DNA from: an uncultured Chlamydiae bacterium
GTDB taxonomy: Bacteria > Chlamydiota > Chlamydiia > Chlamydiales > SM23-39
DNA: 8,251 bases
Direction of reading: 5' to 3'
Assembly (NCBI GenBank): GCA_903909295.1
Contig: CAIVVG010000182.1
Location: 1 to 8,251 of the forward strand
Under the pieces are notes generated by a model that saw only the letters and a program-made list of their open reading frames with translations, ran no database searches and had not been told where the DNA came from. Position numbers and translations under genes: made by a program. Position 1 is the first letter of the stretch; each line of letters opens with the position of its first letter. This document shows, in pieces, positions 1 to 7,179 of the stretch.

Positions 1-1335
1 ACTTACACCTTTCATTTGCGGGATGCGATCTGGAGTGATGGCCATCCCATCACAGCAGACGATTTTGAATATTCTTGGAAAAAAATCTTAGATCCCCGCT
101 TCGCATCCCCCTGCCCCCACCTCTTTTTCGCCATCAAAAATGCAGAGCTCGCGGCTGGTGGAGATGTAGAACTCAGCGAGGTCGCAATACGGGCTCTGGA
201 TGAAAAAACGCTTCAGGTAGAACTGGAGAACCCCACCCCCTACTTTCTCTCGCTGATCAGTTTCTGCAACTTTTACCCCATCCCCAAACACATCGAGGCG
301 GTCAATCCCTTTTGGCAAAATATCAATCATAAGGGCTTGGTGTCGAGCGGCCCTTTTGAATTGGTCGACTGGACCCACAATCGGGAAATCAAACTCAAAA
401 AAAGCCCCAGTTATTGGGATAAAGAACACGTCTACTTAGATGCGATCGATCTGGCCATCATCCCCGAGCAAAAAACAGCCCTCAACCTCTTTGAAACCGG
501 CGAATTGGATTTTGTAACGACACTCACAATGCCACTGAATACAGACGATCTTTTGTACTGGCAAAAGAAGGGGCACCTCCTCTCTGCACCTGTGGCAGGC
601 ACGGCATTTTGCACGTTCAATATGGAGCGGTTCCCCTTCCATAATCTGAATATCCGCAAAGCCCTTTCACTCGCCATCAACCGCGATGCCATCTTGCGCC
701 ATATCTCCCCTTTTGCAAACCGAGTGGCAACTCGGTGTATCCCGCCGAATCTTCTCCCCCATACGCAAAAGGCCCTTTTCCCTGACTTCTCTCCTGAACT
801 CGCTCGGGCCTATTTAAAAAAGGGTCTCCAAGAACTCGGAATCGATCTAGCCACCTTTGAAAAAGCCTGTGTCTTGTCCTTTGATAACTCAGAAGATCGG
901 AAGAAAATTGCCCAGGTGATCCAGCAACAGTGGAAAGAGGTTTTCGGCATCCATATCACCTTACAAACACTCGATATGAAATCGCACATGCATCGCCTCT
1001 TGAGTCGCAACTATTCGATTGCAATTGCCCAGTACATTGCCCAATATAATGACGCGAACAATATTCTGGAGCGGTTCAAACATAAAGCAACGCAAAAAAA
1101 CCTCCCCGGATTTGAAAATGCTGAATATGCCCGTTTGCTCGACGAGGCCGCATCTATGACCAGTGTATCGCACAGGGAAGCCCTTTTGGCTCAAGCAGAA
1201 GAATCTTTTTCCGCAGAGGTTCCTCTCGTCCCACTCCATCACTTCAGCCAACACGTGCTCGTCAATGAGGACTACACGAATCTTGAGTTTTCTCCGATTG
1301 GAAATCTTCTCTACAAAAACGTGCGTCCTCAATGA
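1..1335 (+). CDS. oppA: Oligopeptide ABC transporter substrate-binding protein, OppA/SBP_bac_5 family (5' end outside window)
   Basis: This is the periplasmic binding component of a peptide ABC importer. It captures oligopeptides and delivers them to the OppBC permease, which is not in the window. The frame is open from base 1, so the start and signal peptide lie upstream. About 444 codons are visible, against roughly 520-540 aa in the family. Family hallmarks are the opening stretch LRDAIWSDGHPITADDFEYSW (the first strand after the N-terminal lobe), SGPFELVDW near visible residue 116, the hinge-region segment FPFHNLNIRKALSLAINRD near 210-228, and a C-terminal PLVPLHHFSQHVLVN. An in-frame TTG at 16 is an internal leucine, not a start. 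The stop overlaps the next start (ATGA). Peptide specificity is unknown; chlamydial paralogues may bind other ligands such as murein peptides. The family call is firm, the substrate is not. Confidence 0.93.
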   Translation, partial: TYTFHLRDAIWSDGHPITADDFEYSWKKILDPRFASPCPHLFFAIKNAELAAGGDVELSEVAIRALDEKTLQVELENPTPYFLSLISFCNFYPIPKHIEAVNPFWQNINHKGLVSSGPFELVDWTHNREIKLKKSPSYWDKEHVYLDAIDLAIIPEQKTALNLFETGELDFVTTLTMPLNTDDLLYWQKKGHLLSAPVAGTAFCTFNMERFPFHNLNIRKALSLAINRDAILRHISPFANRVATRCIPPNLLPHTQKALFPDFSPELARAYLKKGLQELGIDLATFEKACVLSFDNSEDRKKIAQVIQQQWKEVFGIHITLQTLDMKSHMHRLLSRNYSIAIAQYIAQYNDANNILERFKHKATQKNLPGFENAEYARLLDEAASMTSVSHREALLAQAEESFSAEVPLVPLHHFSQHVLVNEDYTNLEFSPIGNLLYKNVRPQ

Positions 1336-3326
1336 ACCCATTTGAGATCGTTCCCTCTTATGTGATTGCTGGAGTCGATGATCCAACTCCCTTTGATCTC
1401 TTTACGCAAATGATGCAGAAGATCGTTGATGCGGTCATTCCCCCATCGCTCAAAGAGGAGGCTGCCCAATTTCCTAAGCATCGGCCTGAAATCTACGCTC
1501 GGTTCATTCAGATGCTCCCCCTCCTGACCCACTCCTCTCTCAATCCCAATATGAACGTTCTCTCCGTTACGTTGATCTGCCCTTCGCAGTATACGCATGG
1601 TATGGGTCGTTATTTGACAGAGACGTTGATTCAGTGCTTAATCCCCGGACATCCCCTCAATATCATCAGCACGTTGGGGATCAACTTCCAATTCAAGCAC
1701 CACCATTCAGCTAAATTCTATGTAGCCCAAAGGGGAGTTGCCATCATGACCCCGGAAGAGTTCGCCCAGATCCAACAAAATCTGGGAACACTCATGACCA
1801 ACATGCGGATCAATATGCTCTCCGTGTACCGCGCTCAGTACCTTTCTTCTCTACGCGGTCTTGCAACCTCCAAAAAATTCGTCTTACCAGATCTTCCTCT
1901 TTCCTTGAACCAACCGGATAGAGACCTCTACCGCCACATTGGCGATGAAGAACGGCTCTCTCAGATCACACAGAATATCACAACCCTCTTGCATGCAAGG
2001 CCTCAGATTTTTGACCGGGATGTATTCCACGAAATGAACAACATTACCCATCTTTTTGGCGGCGCATTCGGACTCGCGCGAGATCCCAGACATCTAGGGC
2101 GTATTGTTGCTTACCAATATCTGTTTAAAAAAATCATTCAAGAAAAAACACAGAAAGCAGCGCAAGAACGGCATCTCACCGTAAAAATATTAAGAACTTT
2201 CTTGGGAGAACAAAAACAGGTACTCGCCGTATTGATCGGCATGAATCTTGTCAAAGAATCGGAGCGCTTTGAAATCCGCAACCTACTGGAAGCGATCCGC
2301 TCTTCCTTGCCCGATGTCTCTTACGTGGAAGATTCCATGATTGCCGACCGACGCCACGAGAAAATCCGCTTCTTCTACCTCGAGGTGGAAAAACAAATGG
2401 CTTTTTCCCATGAAGAGATCAAACAGCTCAAACAGCAACTCCCCCTCGAATTGACCCGACAAATTGAAAACATGACCCATCCGATCTTCATGCCCCGCAA
2501 TGAAGAAGAACTGATGAGAAACCTCATCAATCTGAGTAAACAACTGAAATATGTGCGCGATCTTCCTCAAGTGAGTATCCACTACGAAAAACAGACCGAT
2601 ACAGAGCTCTTTTTCACGATCCTTCTTGTCCGACTTGTCACCAAAGAACACCTCCCTTTCTACCAGCTTCTGAAGGAAAACCCCGTCGCCCTTAAGATCG
2701 ATGTCGATGACCTTCGCAATATGGGCGTCCTGAAACAGAAATATACAAAAGAGGCGGTTGTATTGAGAGTCTGTATCGAAAAAGCTCCTTTCTTCCGCCC
2801 AGACTACTCAGTCGATTTGCTAAGAGCCAGACAAAAAATCTCTGTTGAGCTCGTTCGCCTCTTAGGAGAATTTCGCGACTTCAATGGAGGGATGATCCTC
2901 AAGCAAGACGAAGCTCTCCAACAACTCAAAGACCTGGTGGGTCCAATCCCCGAATACCAAAAGCTGCTCTTGGAAAACTACTTCTACTCGCTCAGACCCG
3001 GGACAATGCCAACCATCTTTGAACCACAGCTCCTCAAACACCATTTCGACTTGCTGTGTGAATCTCTCCTCTTGGGTAAAGCGATGACCCGCTTGACAGA
3101 GGACTTTTTACTTAGCTTTATTTACCCCGTCTCTTCAGAACAAAAAGAGGAGGTTTTTCAGGCCATCGGGAGGCTGCAACTCCCCTCCTACTCCTTGACT
3201 CACGCATCGTTGCAGACAGAAAAAGGGCTAGCCATTGGGTTTATTTTCCGCACTTCCACACCAGAGCTCAAACAGAGCTTTGAAGAAGTCCTCAATGGAC
3301 GCGAATATTCCGCTCTACATCATTGA
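1332..3326 (+). CDS. Large conserved hypothetical protein, probably Chlamydiae-specific (664 aa)
   Basis: The function is unknown. The ATG shares four bases with the stop of the oppA-like gene (ATGA), which fixes the start and implies translational coupling. The protein is soluble-looking, with no signal peptide and no membrane segment. It is rich in charged, helix-favouring stretches, for example around residues 355-415. Distinct motifs are a triple histidine at 123-125, IFMPRNEEELMRNL at 385-398 and LGEFRDFNGGMI at 511-522. From memory, the last two recur in large hypothetical proteins of Chlamydia and Parachlamydia-like genomes, which is my main reason for assigning the phylum. No catalytic signature (Walker A, kinase, protease or methyltransferase) is evident. 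Its 3' end overlaps the opposing gene by 35 bp, and no terminator hairpin is seen there. The gene is certain; its role is open. Confidence 0.9.
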   Translation: MNPFEIVPSYVIAGVDDPTPFDLFTQMMQKIVDAVIPPSLKEEAAQFPKHRPEIYARFIQMLPLLTHSSLNPNMNVLSVTLICPSQYTHGMGRYLTETLIQCLIPGHPLNIISTLGINFQFKHHHSAKFYVAQRGVAIMTPEEFAQIQQNLGTLMTNMRINMLSVYRAQYLSSLRGLATSKKFVLPDLPLSLNQPDRDLYRHIGDEERLSQITQNITTLLHARPQIFDRDVFHEMNNITHLFGGAFGLARDPRHLGRIVAYQYLFKKIIQEKTQKAAQERHLTVKILRTFLGEQKQVLAVLIGMNLVKESERFEIRNLLEAIRSSLPDVSYVEDSMIADRRHEKIRFFYLEVEKQMAFSHEEIKQLKQQLPLELTRQIENMTHPIFMPRNEEELMRNLINLSKQLKYVRDLPQVSIHYEKQTDTELFFTILLVRLVTKEHLPFYQLLKENPVALKIDVDDLRNMGVLKQKYTKEAVVLRVCIEKAPFFRPDYSVDLLRARQKISVELVRLLGEFRDFNGGMILKQDEALQQLKDLVGPIPEYQKLLLENYFYSLRPGTMPTIFEPQLLKHHFDLLCESLLLGKAMTRLTEDFLLSFIYPVSSEQKEEVFQAIGRLQLPSYSLTHASLQTEKGLAIGFIFRTSTPELKQSFEEVLNGREYSALHH

Positions 3327-4128
3327 AGGCGCCAGGCACCTGCTTCCCACTGCGATCGATCAATTGGAGCCGCACGGTGTGCGAACCCGCCTCTAAACCC
3401 CGAATATAGTAGGGCTGCCAGGAAGAGAGCGTCCTCTTGACCTTCCCATCGATGGTCAAACGGACCTTATAGCCATCCGAGCTCAGCTCACAGTTAGAAA
3501 GATAAAAATCGAGCAATACAGGCTTGCTCTCCGTCAGGTATAGCTGGTTGGTGGGCTCATTGTAAGTGAGATAAGGTTTTTTCAGGTCCATATCGGGACG
3601 GTCGCTCTTGGATCCGACGTAAAATGTGATCGCCTGATAGGTATTTTCCCCTTTGAGGCTCTCGCCAAAAGAACGAGCAGGAAACATCCTCACCGTATGC
3701 ATCCCCTCTTTCAACCGATAGGGAAGCTTAAACTTATAGCTCGTATCGTAGTAATACCCCTCCTCATTGAAGGGATCGATCGCATTGTCTTTGACCGCCA
3801 AATAGGGCTCATTGTCCACGATCACATGCAAAGTTTGCCCCATCTCACTTTGGACCAATTCATCAGCCCGGGTACCCGGAGTGTTCATCCCCAAAGCATA
3901 CCCATCGATCCGAAACTGGACCCAAACTGGGTTGGAACCGTATACCTTCCCCTGTTGAGGGATGGCCAAGGCCAAAACGACGGTGCTCGACTCAGGAGCC
4001 CGAGCAACGGGAATGATCTGGATAGAGTCATCTGACTCGACGGTGACAGGTTGTGCAGCAAAGAGGCTGAACGCGGCGAAGAGCGCGGGAAAGAGAGTCA
4101 TAACTACTCCGGGTAGAAATCTCGTCAT
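3292..4128 (-). CDS. Exported beta-rich protein with duplicated Ig-like module (278 aa), function unknown
   Basis: The N-terminus is a plausible Sec signal peptide: an arginine at residue 3, a hydrophobic core at about 8-23 and a likely cleavage after FAA at 23-25. The mature part is beta-rich. It contains two similar units: HVIVDNEPYLAV (101-112) with PYRLKEGMHTVR (136-147), and KVRLTIDGKVKR (221-232) with PYYIRGLEAGSHTVR (239-253). The G-x-H-T-V-R turn is typical of Ig-like or carbohydrate-binding-like sandwiches. There is no lipobox cysteine, so it is probably periplasmic or surface-associated. The start is ambiguous. Met1 has AGAGGG very close to it, while Met10 (codon 4101-4099) has GGAG at 4110-4107 with a 5-nt gap. 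I keep Met1 because it supplies the positive n-region. No named family is recognised. Confidence 0.85.
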   Translation of the reverse strand: MTRFLPGVVMTLFPALFAAFSLFAAQPVTVESDDSIQIIPVARAPESSTVVLALAIPQQGKVYGSNPVWVQFRIDGYALGMNTPGTRADELVQSEMGQTLHVIVDNEPYLAVKDNAIDPFNEEGYYYDTSYKFKLPYRLKEGMHTVRMFPARSFGESLKGENTYQAITFYVGSKSDRPDMDLKKPYLTYNEPTNQLYLTESKPVLLDFYLSNCELSSDGYKVRLTIDGKVKRTLSSWQPYYIRGLEAGSHTVRLQLIDRSGKQVPGAFNDVERNIRVH

Positions 4129-4211
4129 ACCCTCTTTCTACTTATTTTTTCAAGATCCTTGTACATAATCTTAGAATCGTCTATTTTCTCTTCTACCTTT
4201 TGGGATTTTTC

Positions 4212-5093
4212 ATGACTGACACCTTCCAGCCCCACCTCAAAAAGGGGATCTTCCTCGCCTTGTCAGCCTCCTTCTTCTATTGCATTGTTCGAGCCTTAGG
4301 CAGTCATTTACAAGGACATATCAGGACGGAGCAGATCCTCTTCATGCAAAATTTCGTGGCCCTCATCTGCCTTCTCCCCTCTTTCCGCGGGGAGAAGAAG
4401 ATCTGGAAGACCCCCCACAAAAAGATTCACCTCGCTCGGGCTTTTGCCGCTCTGACAAGCCATTACCTCTGTCTCCTCGCCCTTCAGACAATGTCTCTCG
4501 TCGATGTAACGACTCTCCACTTCTCAAGCGCCTTCTTTGTCCCGCTCATCAGTTCGCTCTGGTTTAAGGAGAAACTCCATCCCCTGATCTGGCTGGCAAT
4601 AGGACTGGGTTTTACCGGAGTGGCCCTCATCCTCGACCCCTCTTGGGAAATTTTTCAACCAGGGTCTCTCTTCGTCCTCTGCGCTGCGATGGCAGCAGCC
4701 GTTGGCACATCGGCTGTCCGCAATCTCAATTTATTGCAAGAGCCGACGAATAAAACGCTCCTCTACGTATTTAGTGTTGGAGCAGTCGTCATGTTTGGGC
4801 CCTGTTGCGTCCACTGGGTGATGCCTACATTCAATGAGTGGCTCTTGCTCATCGGGATCGGCATCTCAGTCATGATCAACCACACCCTCATCGTACAGTC
4901 CTTCAAGCATGCCCCAGCGGCTTACTTGTCCCCCCTCTCTTACTCAGCGATTGTCTATGCGGCGATCTTCAGTTGGCTCTTTTTCAATGAACCGATGGAA
5001 ATGGAAACGATTCTCGGATCTCTACTGATTGCGTTAGGAGGATACCTAACTTATGTCCTTTCTTCTCGCAGAGAAGAAATCTCTACCCCATAA
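4212..5093 (+). CDS. EamA/DMT-superfamily inner-membrane transporter (293 aa)
   Basis: This is an integral membrane permease of the drug/metabolite transporter superfamily. About ten hydrophobic helices are visible, arranged as two EamA repeats of five. The first repeat ends with LALQTMSLVDVTTLHFSSAF and FKEKLHPLIWLAIGLGFTGV, and the second with AAYLSPLSYSAIVYAAIFSW and FFNEPMEMETILGSLLIALG; both match the usual EamA end-of-repeat pattern. The length is normal for the family (about 290 aa). The frame opens at a TTG at 4200, but ATG 4212 is preferred: it has GGGA at 4202-4205 with a 6-nt gap and gives a normal short cytoplasmic N-terminus. Intracellular bacteria use members of this superfamily to import host metabolites, including S-adenosylmethionine in Rickettsia and Chlamydia. 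Whether this protein does so cannot be decided here. It is divergent from the exported protein upstream. Confidence 0.88.
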   Translation: MTDTFQPHLKKGIFLALSASFFYCIVRALGSHLQGHIRTEQILFMQNFVALICLLPSFRGEKKIWKTPHKKIHLARAFAALTSHYLCLLALQTMSLVDVTTLHFSSAFFVPLISSLWFKEKLHPLIWLAIGLGFTGVALILDPSWEIFQPGSLFVLCAAMAAAVGTSAVRNLNLLQEPTNKTLLYVFSVGAVVMFGPCCVHWVMPTFNEWLLLIGIGISVMINHTLIVQSFKHAPAAYLSPLSYSAIVYAAIFSWLFFNEPMEMETILGSLLIALGGYLTYVLSSRREEISTP

Positions 5094-5121
5094 AAAAGGG
5101 GTGTTCTCAAATGAACACCCC
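5092..5121 (-). terminator. Rho-independent terminator of the 46-aa gene
   Basis: A perfect 9-bp stem, GGGGTGTTC (5098-5106) with GAACACCCC (5113-5121), encloses a 6-nt loop. On the minus strand it is followed at once by six T residues (A-tract at 5092-5097). It begins 15 bp past the stop of the 46-aa gene. On the plus strand no T-tract follows, so it is not a classic terminator for the EamA gene, whose stop codon (5091-5093) lies at the base of the hairpin. Confidence 0.88.
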
Positions 5122-5136
5122 CCTCTCAATAGCTAC

Positions 5137-5277
5137 TTACTTAATAAGCAACTGTCTTTTCTTTTTCATTGCTGCTGACGAGCGAGCCTTCGTAGAAGGG
5201 CAAACAACTTCGCTTTCGTCTGACGCAATGACTCGTTCACAGCATTGTGCAGGGCGAGTTTTGATTTTGTTCATCAT
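5137..5277 (-). CDS. Small basic cysteine-containing protein (46 aa), function unknown
   Basis: This short gene is supported by a full expression unit: a candidate promoter, AAGGAG with a 7-nt gap, an ATG (doubled, ATGATG, so a 45-aa product from 5274 is possible), an open frame to TAA, and a strong terminator. The product starts MMNKIKTRPAQCCERV and ends AAMKKKRQLLIK. It has 11 Lys/Arg against 4 Asp/Glu, three cysteines (12, 13 and 26), and no membrane segment or signal peptide. The basic tail and size would suit a nucleic-acid-binding or ribosome-associated peptide, but that is inference. Chlamydiae have small late-expressed proteins of similar size, such as LtuA; I can compare only length, not sequence. 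It is a monocistronic unit between two unrelated plus-strand genes. Confidence 0.72.
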   Translation of the reverse strand: MMNKIKTRPAQCCERVIASDESEVVCPSTKARSSAAMKKKRQLLIK

Positions 5278-5284
5278 AAGTCAA

Positions 5285-5290
5285 CTCCTT
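5285..5290 (-). promoter_or_regulatory. Strong Shine-Dalgarno site of the 46-aa gene
   Basis: AAGGAG on the minus strand lies 7 nt before the first ATG (5277) and 10 nt before the second (5274). It is the best ribosome-binding site in the window and the main reason to accept this short frame as a gene. Confidence 0.85.
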
Positions 5291-5303
5291 GTTGATTGGT
5301 AAA

Positions 5304-5332
5304 TTTATAAAGAACTGGGTAAAAGAACGCAA
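5304..5332 (-). promoter_or_regulatory. Candidate sigma70-type (chlamydial sigma66) promoter of the 46-aa gene
   Basis: On the minus strand, TTGCGT (5332-5327) and TATAAA (5309-5304) are separated by exactly 17 nt. They match the consensus hexamers at 4 of 6 and 4 of 6 positions. Transcription would begin roughly 15-20 nt before the start codon, giving a short leader that contains the AAGGAG site. The stretch does not resemble a sigma28 promoter. Confidence 0.5.
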
Positions 5333-5453
5333 GGCCCTTTTCTAAAAAATCCACACCCCGCCTCCTTCTACTAAAAACTGAGGGATGAGTTTACCGAATT
5401 TAAATTATTTTTGCAACTTGCGAAAAATATCATAGGTGAGTTAGACGAAAGAC

Positions 5454-5903
5454 ATGAGCTCCATTCGGTTCTTTCAGTGGTTTTTGTTCGGCGCTGCGCT
5501 CCTCGGAGTGACCAGTGTTGTGCAGAAGCACAAAACACCCTTTAAAGAAATCCCCTTACTCGCACAAAATACCTACCTAGGACCCACAGAGCCTGGATAC
5601 AATAGCGAGAGTTTGATCCGGATTGAGATCATCGTCCAAGACAGCCCCGAACTCGGCGGCGTCCGGATTCTAGAGGCCTCCTTTGATGGGCACAACATCC
5701 CCATCAAGTCCCCCGACATCTATGGGCATAGAGGAGTCGCGAGCTTTCAGCTCATGCCTGGAACTTATAAATTGCGTTGGACGGTCAAGCGCGATGCCTA
5801 CATATGGCCGAGGACTGTGCAGCACGAAGAGTTAGTTCATGTAAGCCCTCGCGATCTGTGGATTCAGATCACCGTCGAGGGAGACAACGCCGCAATCAGA
5901 TAG
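5454..5903 (+). CDS. Small membrane-anchored or exported beta-rich protein (149 aa), function unknown
   Basis: The N-terminus has Arg5 followed by a single hydrophobic segment at about residues 6-23 (FFQWFLFGAALLGVTSVV), then QKHK. This reads as an uncleaved signal anchor or a signal peptide without an obvious cleavage site. The rest is predicted beta-rich. A segment FDGHNIPIKSPDIYGHRG leads to ASFQLMPGTYKLRWTV, an Ig-like or PEGA-like turn resembling the repeats of the exported protein at 3292-4128. There are no cysteines and no catalytic motif. The start is the only early ATG in frame. The ribosome site is weak (AGGTGAG at 5433-5439, 14 nt away), and no convincing promoter was found in the 176-bp gap shared with the divergent 46-aa gene. 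The 3' end overlaps the opposing hydrolase gene by 40 bp. Confidence 0.78.
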   Translation: MSSIRFFQWFLFGAALLGVTSVVQKHKTPFKEIPLLAQNTYLGPTEPGYNSESLIRIEIIVQDSPELGGVRILEASFDGHNIPIKSPDIYGHRGVASFQLMPGTYKLRWTVKRDAYIWPRTVQHEELVHVSPRDLWIQITVEGDNAAIR

Positions 5904-6553
5904 CGCGCTACCCGCGGCGAGAATAAAAGCCCCGCATGGCCCACATTGTTTAAAATCAGACGCCGCTCTACAGGCACCTTTCTCCCCGCGGAAATCCCCG
6001 GAATAACCAACTGATCGCAGTGTGTCGCAATCTGATGAAACCGGATGTCTGACGCATCCATCTGCTCTCCCAGCTCTTTTAAGAGAGGAGAGCCCTTTTG
6101 CATCTCTCGGGCATTGGGTCCTGGAGCAAAAGAGGCAAGTGGAGTCCCCTCAATTGGCGAGGCGATCATCACCACATCGCAAACCCGATCTGTTCGTAGA
6201 GCGTAAAGAGCCGCTACAAGCCCTCCCATCGAGTGCCCCACTAAAGTGAGATCCCTCTTCCCCGTCTCACGAGCAATCTCGTCCGCCTTGGCCTCTACCC
6301 GCTGGGCGTAGGTGTGCAAAGATCGGAACGGGTACCCTAAGTTGATGAGATAAATGGGGCCCAGCCCCGCGCGAGCCAGCTTCCTCTTGAGAAACACCCA
6401 CACCCACGCATTATTGCAGTACCCGTGCACCAAAAGGAGGGGCTGGCCGTTTCCACTGCGAAGGGTCGTTGCGGGGCAAGGAATGAGGCGCGCTGCCACC
6501 GCATGCACAATGGCAAACACCTCTAAGAAAATAGCTCGGGTCCAATTCATCAT
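5864..6553 (-). CDS. Alpha/beta-hydrolase fold protein, lipase/esterase-like (229 aa)
   Basis: This is a probable serine hydrolase acting on an ester or lipid. The oxyanion-strand motif LLLVHGYCNNAWVW is near residues 40-52. The nucleophile elbow GHSMGG puts Ser at 108. Candidate acid Asp180 lies in THCDQLVIPG and catalytic His206 in NNVGHAGLLF, so the triad appears complete and correctly ordered. An N-terminal hydrophobic stretch (about residues 5-23) suggests membrane anchoring. I start at ATG 6553 (a second ATG follows at 6550), 22 bp after the upstream stop. The frame extends back to a TTG at 6616 inside the upstream gene, but that adds an atypical N-terminus. The ribosome site is weak, so coupling to the upstream gene is likely. 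It is the last gene of the yihY operon. Substrate unknown; lipase, thioesterase or acyltransferase are all possible. Confidence 0.87.
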   Translation of the reverse strand: MMNWTRAIFLEVFAIVHAVAARLIPCPATTLRSGNGQPLLLVHGYCNNAWVWVFLKRKLARAGLGPIYLINLGYPFRSLHTYAQRVEAKADEIARETGKRDLTLVGHSMGGLVAALYALRTDRVCDVVMIASPIEGTPLASFAPGPNAREMQKGSPLLKELGEQMDASDIRFHQIATHCDQLVIPGISAGRKVPVERRLILNNVGHAGLLFSPRVARYLIAALSPSTVI

Positions 6554-6575
6554 CTCGTCAGTGTAACAAAAGAGG

Positions 6576-7175
6576 TTAATCCAAGCGAATACGGAGCACT
6601 TGGCAGCGCCCTTCAATCACGATCTGGTGGCTCTCGGCGGGGATGCAGTAAGCGGCGTTCATCTCCAGCTTCGCTGTATGCCCATCGACAGATAGCGTTG
6701 CCCCCTCTTCCACGCAGAAAAAGATCTGGTAGGTTTTAGGAATCACCCCAATAGCCAGCCGATCAAACACATTCATCCGGTCCACGACGAACTCTTTCAA
6801 CCGGAGGAGCAGGACCCATTGGTGATGGAAATCGCTCTGCAGGTGGTGAGGGACAACCTTTGCAACAGCCAGCGGCTTTCCGTGGGGAGGCTCGGTAGAA
6901 TAGACCACAAATAAAACCACCTCGGAGTCGAGTACGATCTTGCCAGAGAGAGTCAATGCCTCACCCTTCTTGAGGATGGCGGGCTCTTCCCCTCCTTTCA
7001 CCGTCCCCGCGTGCAGAGCGAAGCCCACTCCGTCCCCGGGCACCTCAAAGGGGCCTTTTCCCTTGACGATCTGACATGCAAAGGAGATGCCTGGAACCGT
7101 CTCTTTGAGAGACTTTCCCTTGAGAGCACCCTCGGCAATTTTCCAAGATGCGAGATCGAACTGGACTGGATACAT
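6576..7175 (-). CDS. Hypothetical protein with cupin-like C-terminal region (199 aa)
   Basis: I do not recognise a named family. The sequence is beta-rich throughout. Residues about 149-198 resemble the second half of a cupin barrel: YQIFFCVEEGATLSVDGHTA, then IPAESHQIVIEGRCQVLRI, with the short G-D/N turn and the P-A-x-S-H-x segment seen in small cupins. Only some metal ligands of a classical cupin are apparent (His183 and Glu181), so metal binding is uncertain. There is no signal peptide or membrane segment, so it is probably cytoplasmic. The ATG lies 4 bp past the yihY stop, and its ribosome site (AGGGAG at 7190-7185, 9-nt gap) is inside the last codons of yihY, so translation is probably coupled. 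A regulatory or sugar-isomerase-like role would be guesswork. Confidence 0.8.
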   Translation of the reverse strand: MYPVQFDLASWKIAEGALKGKSLKETVPGISFACQIVKGKGPFEVPGDGVGFALHAGTVKGGEEPAILKKGEALTLSGKIVLDSEVVLFVVYSTEPPHGKPLAVAKVVPHHLQSDFHHQWVLLLRLKEFVVDRMNVFDRLAIGVIPKTYQIFFCVEEGATLSVDGHTAKLEMNAAYCIPAESHQIVIEGRCQVLRIRLD

Positions 7176-7179
7176 GAAC

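Noticed and set aside
2283..2651. 122-codon minus-strand frame within the 664-aa gene
   Set aside because: It is antisense to a long coding region, with no ribosome site or family resemblance.
4129..4211. Divergent promoter between the exported protein and the EamA gene
   Set aside because: A CATAAT at 4164-4169 and TTATTT at 4142-4147 (16-nt spacing) were considered, but the upstream hexamer is poor and nothing convincing was found on either strand.
5111..5302. 63-codon plus-strand frame over the 46-aa gene
   Set aside because: Its start sits inside the terminator stem with no ribosome site. The opposite strand has a complete set of expression signals.
5385..5435. Possible 16-codon leader peptide (ATG at 5385) upstream of the 149-aa gene
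   Set aside because: GAGG is too close to the ATG, the peptide has no run of regulatory codons, and no attenuator hairpin follows.
5901..5910. Perfect palindrome TAGCGCGCTA at the stop of the 149-aa gene
   Set aside because: It is only 10 bp, without a T-tract or a second copy, so chance is sufficient and it is not a terminator.
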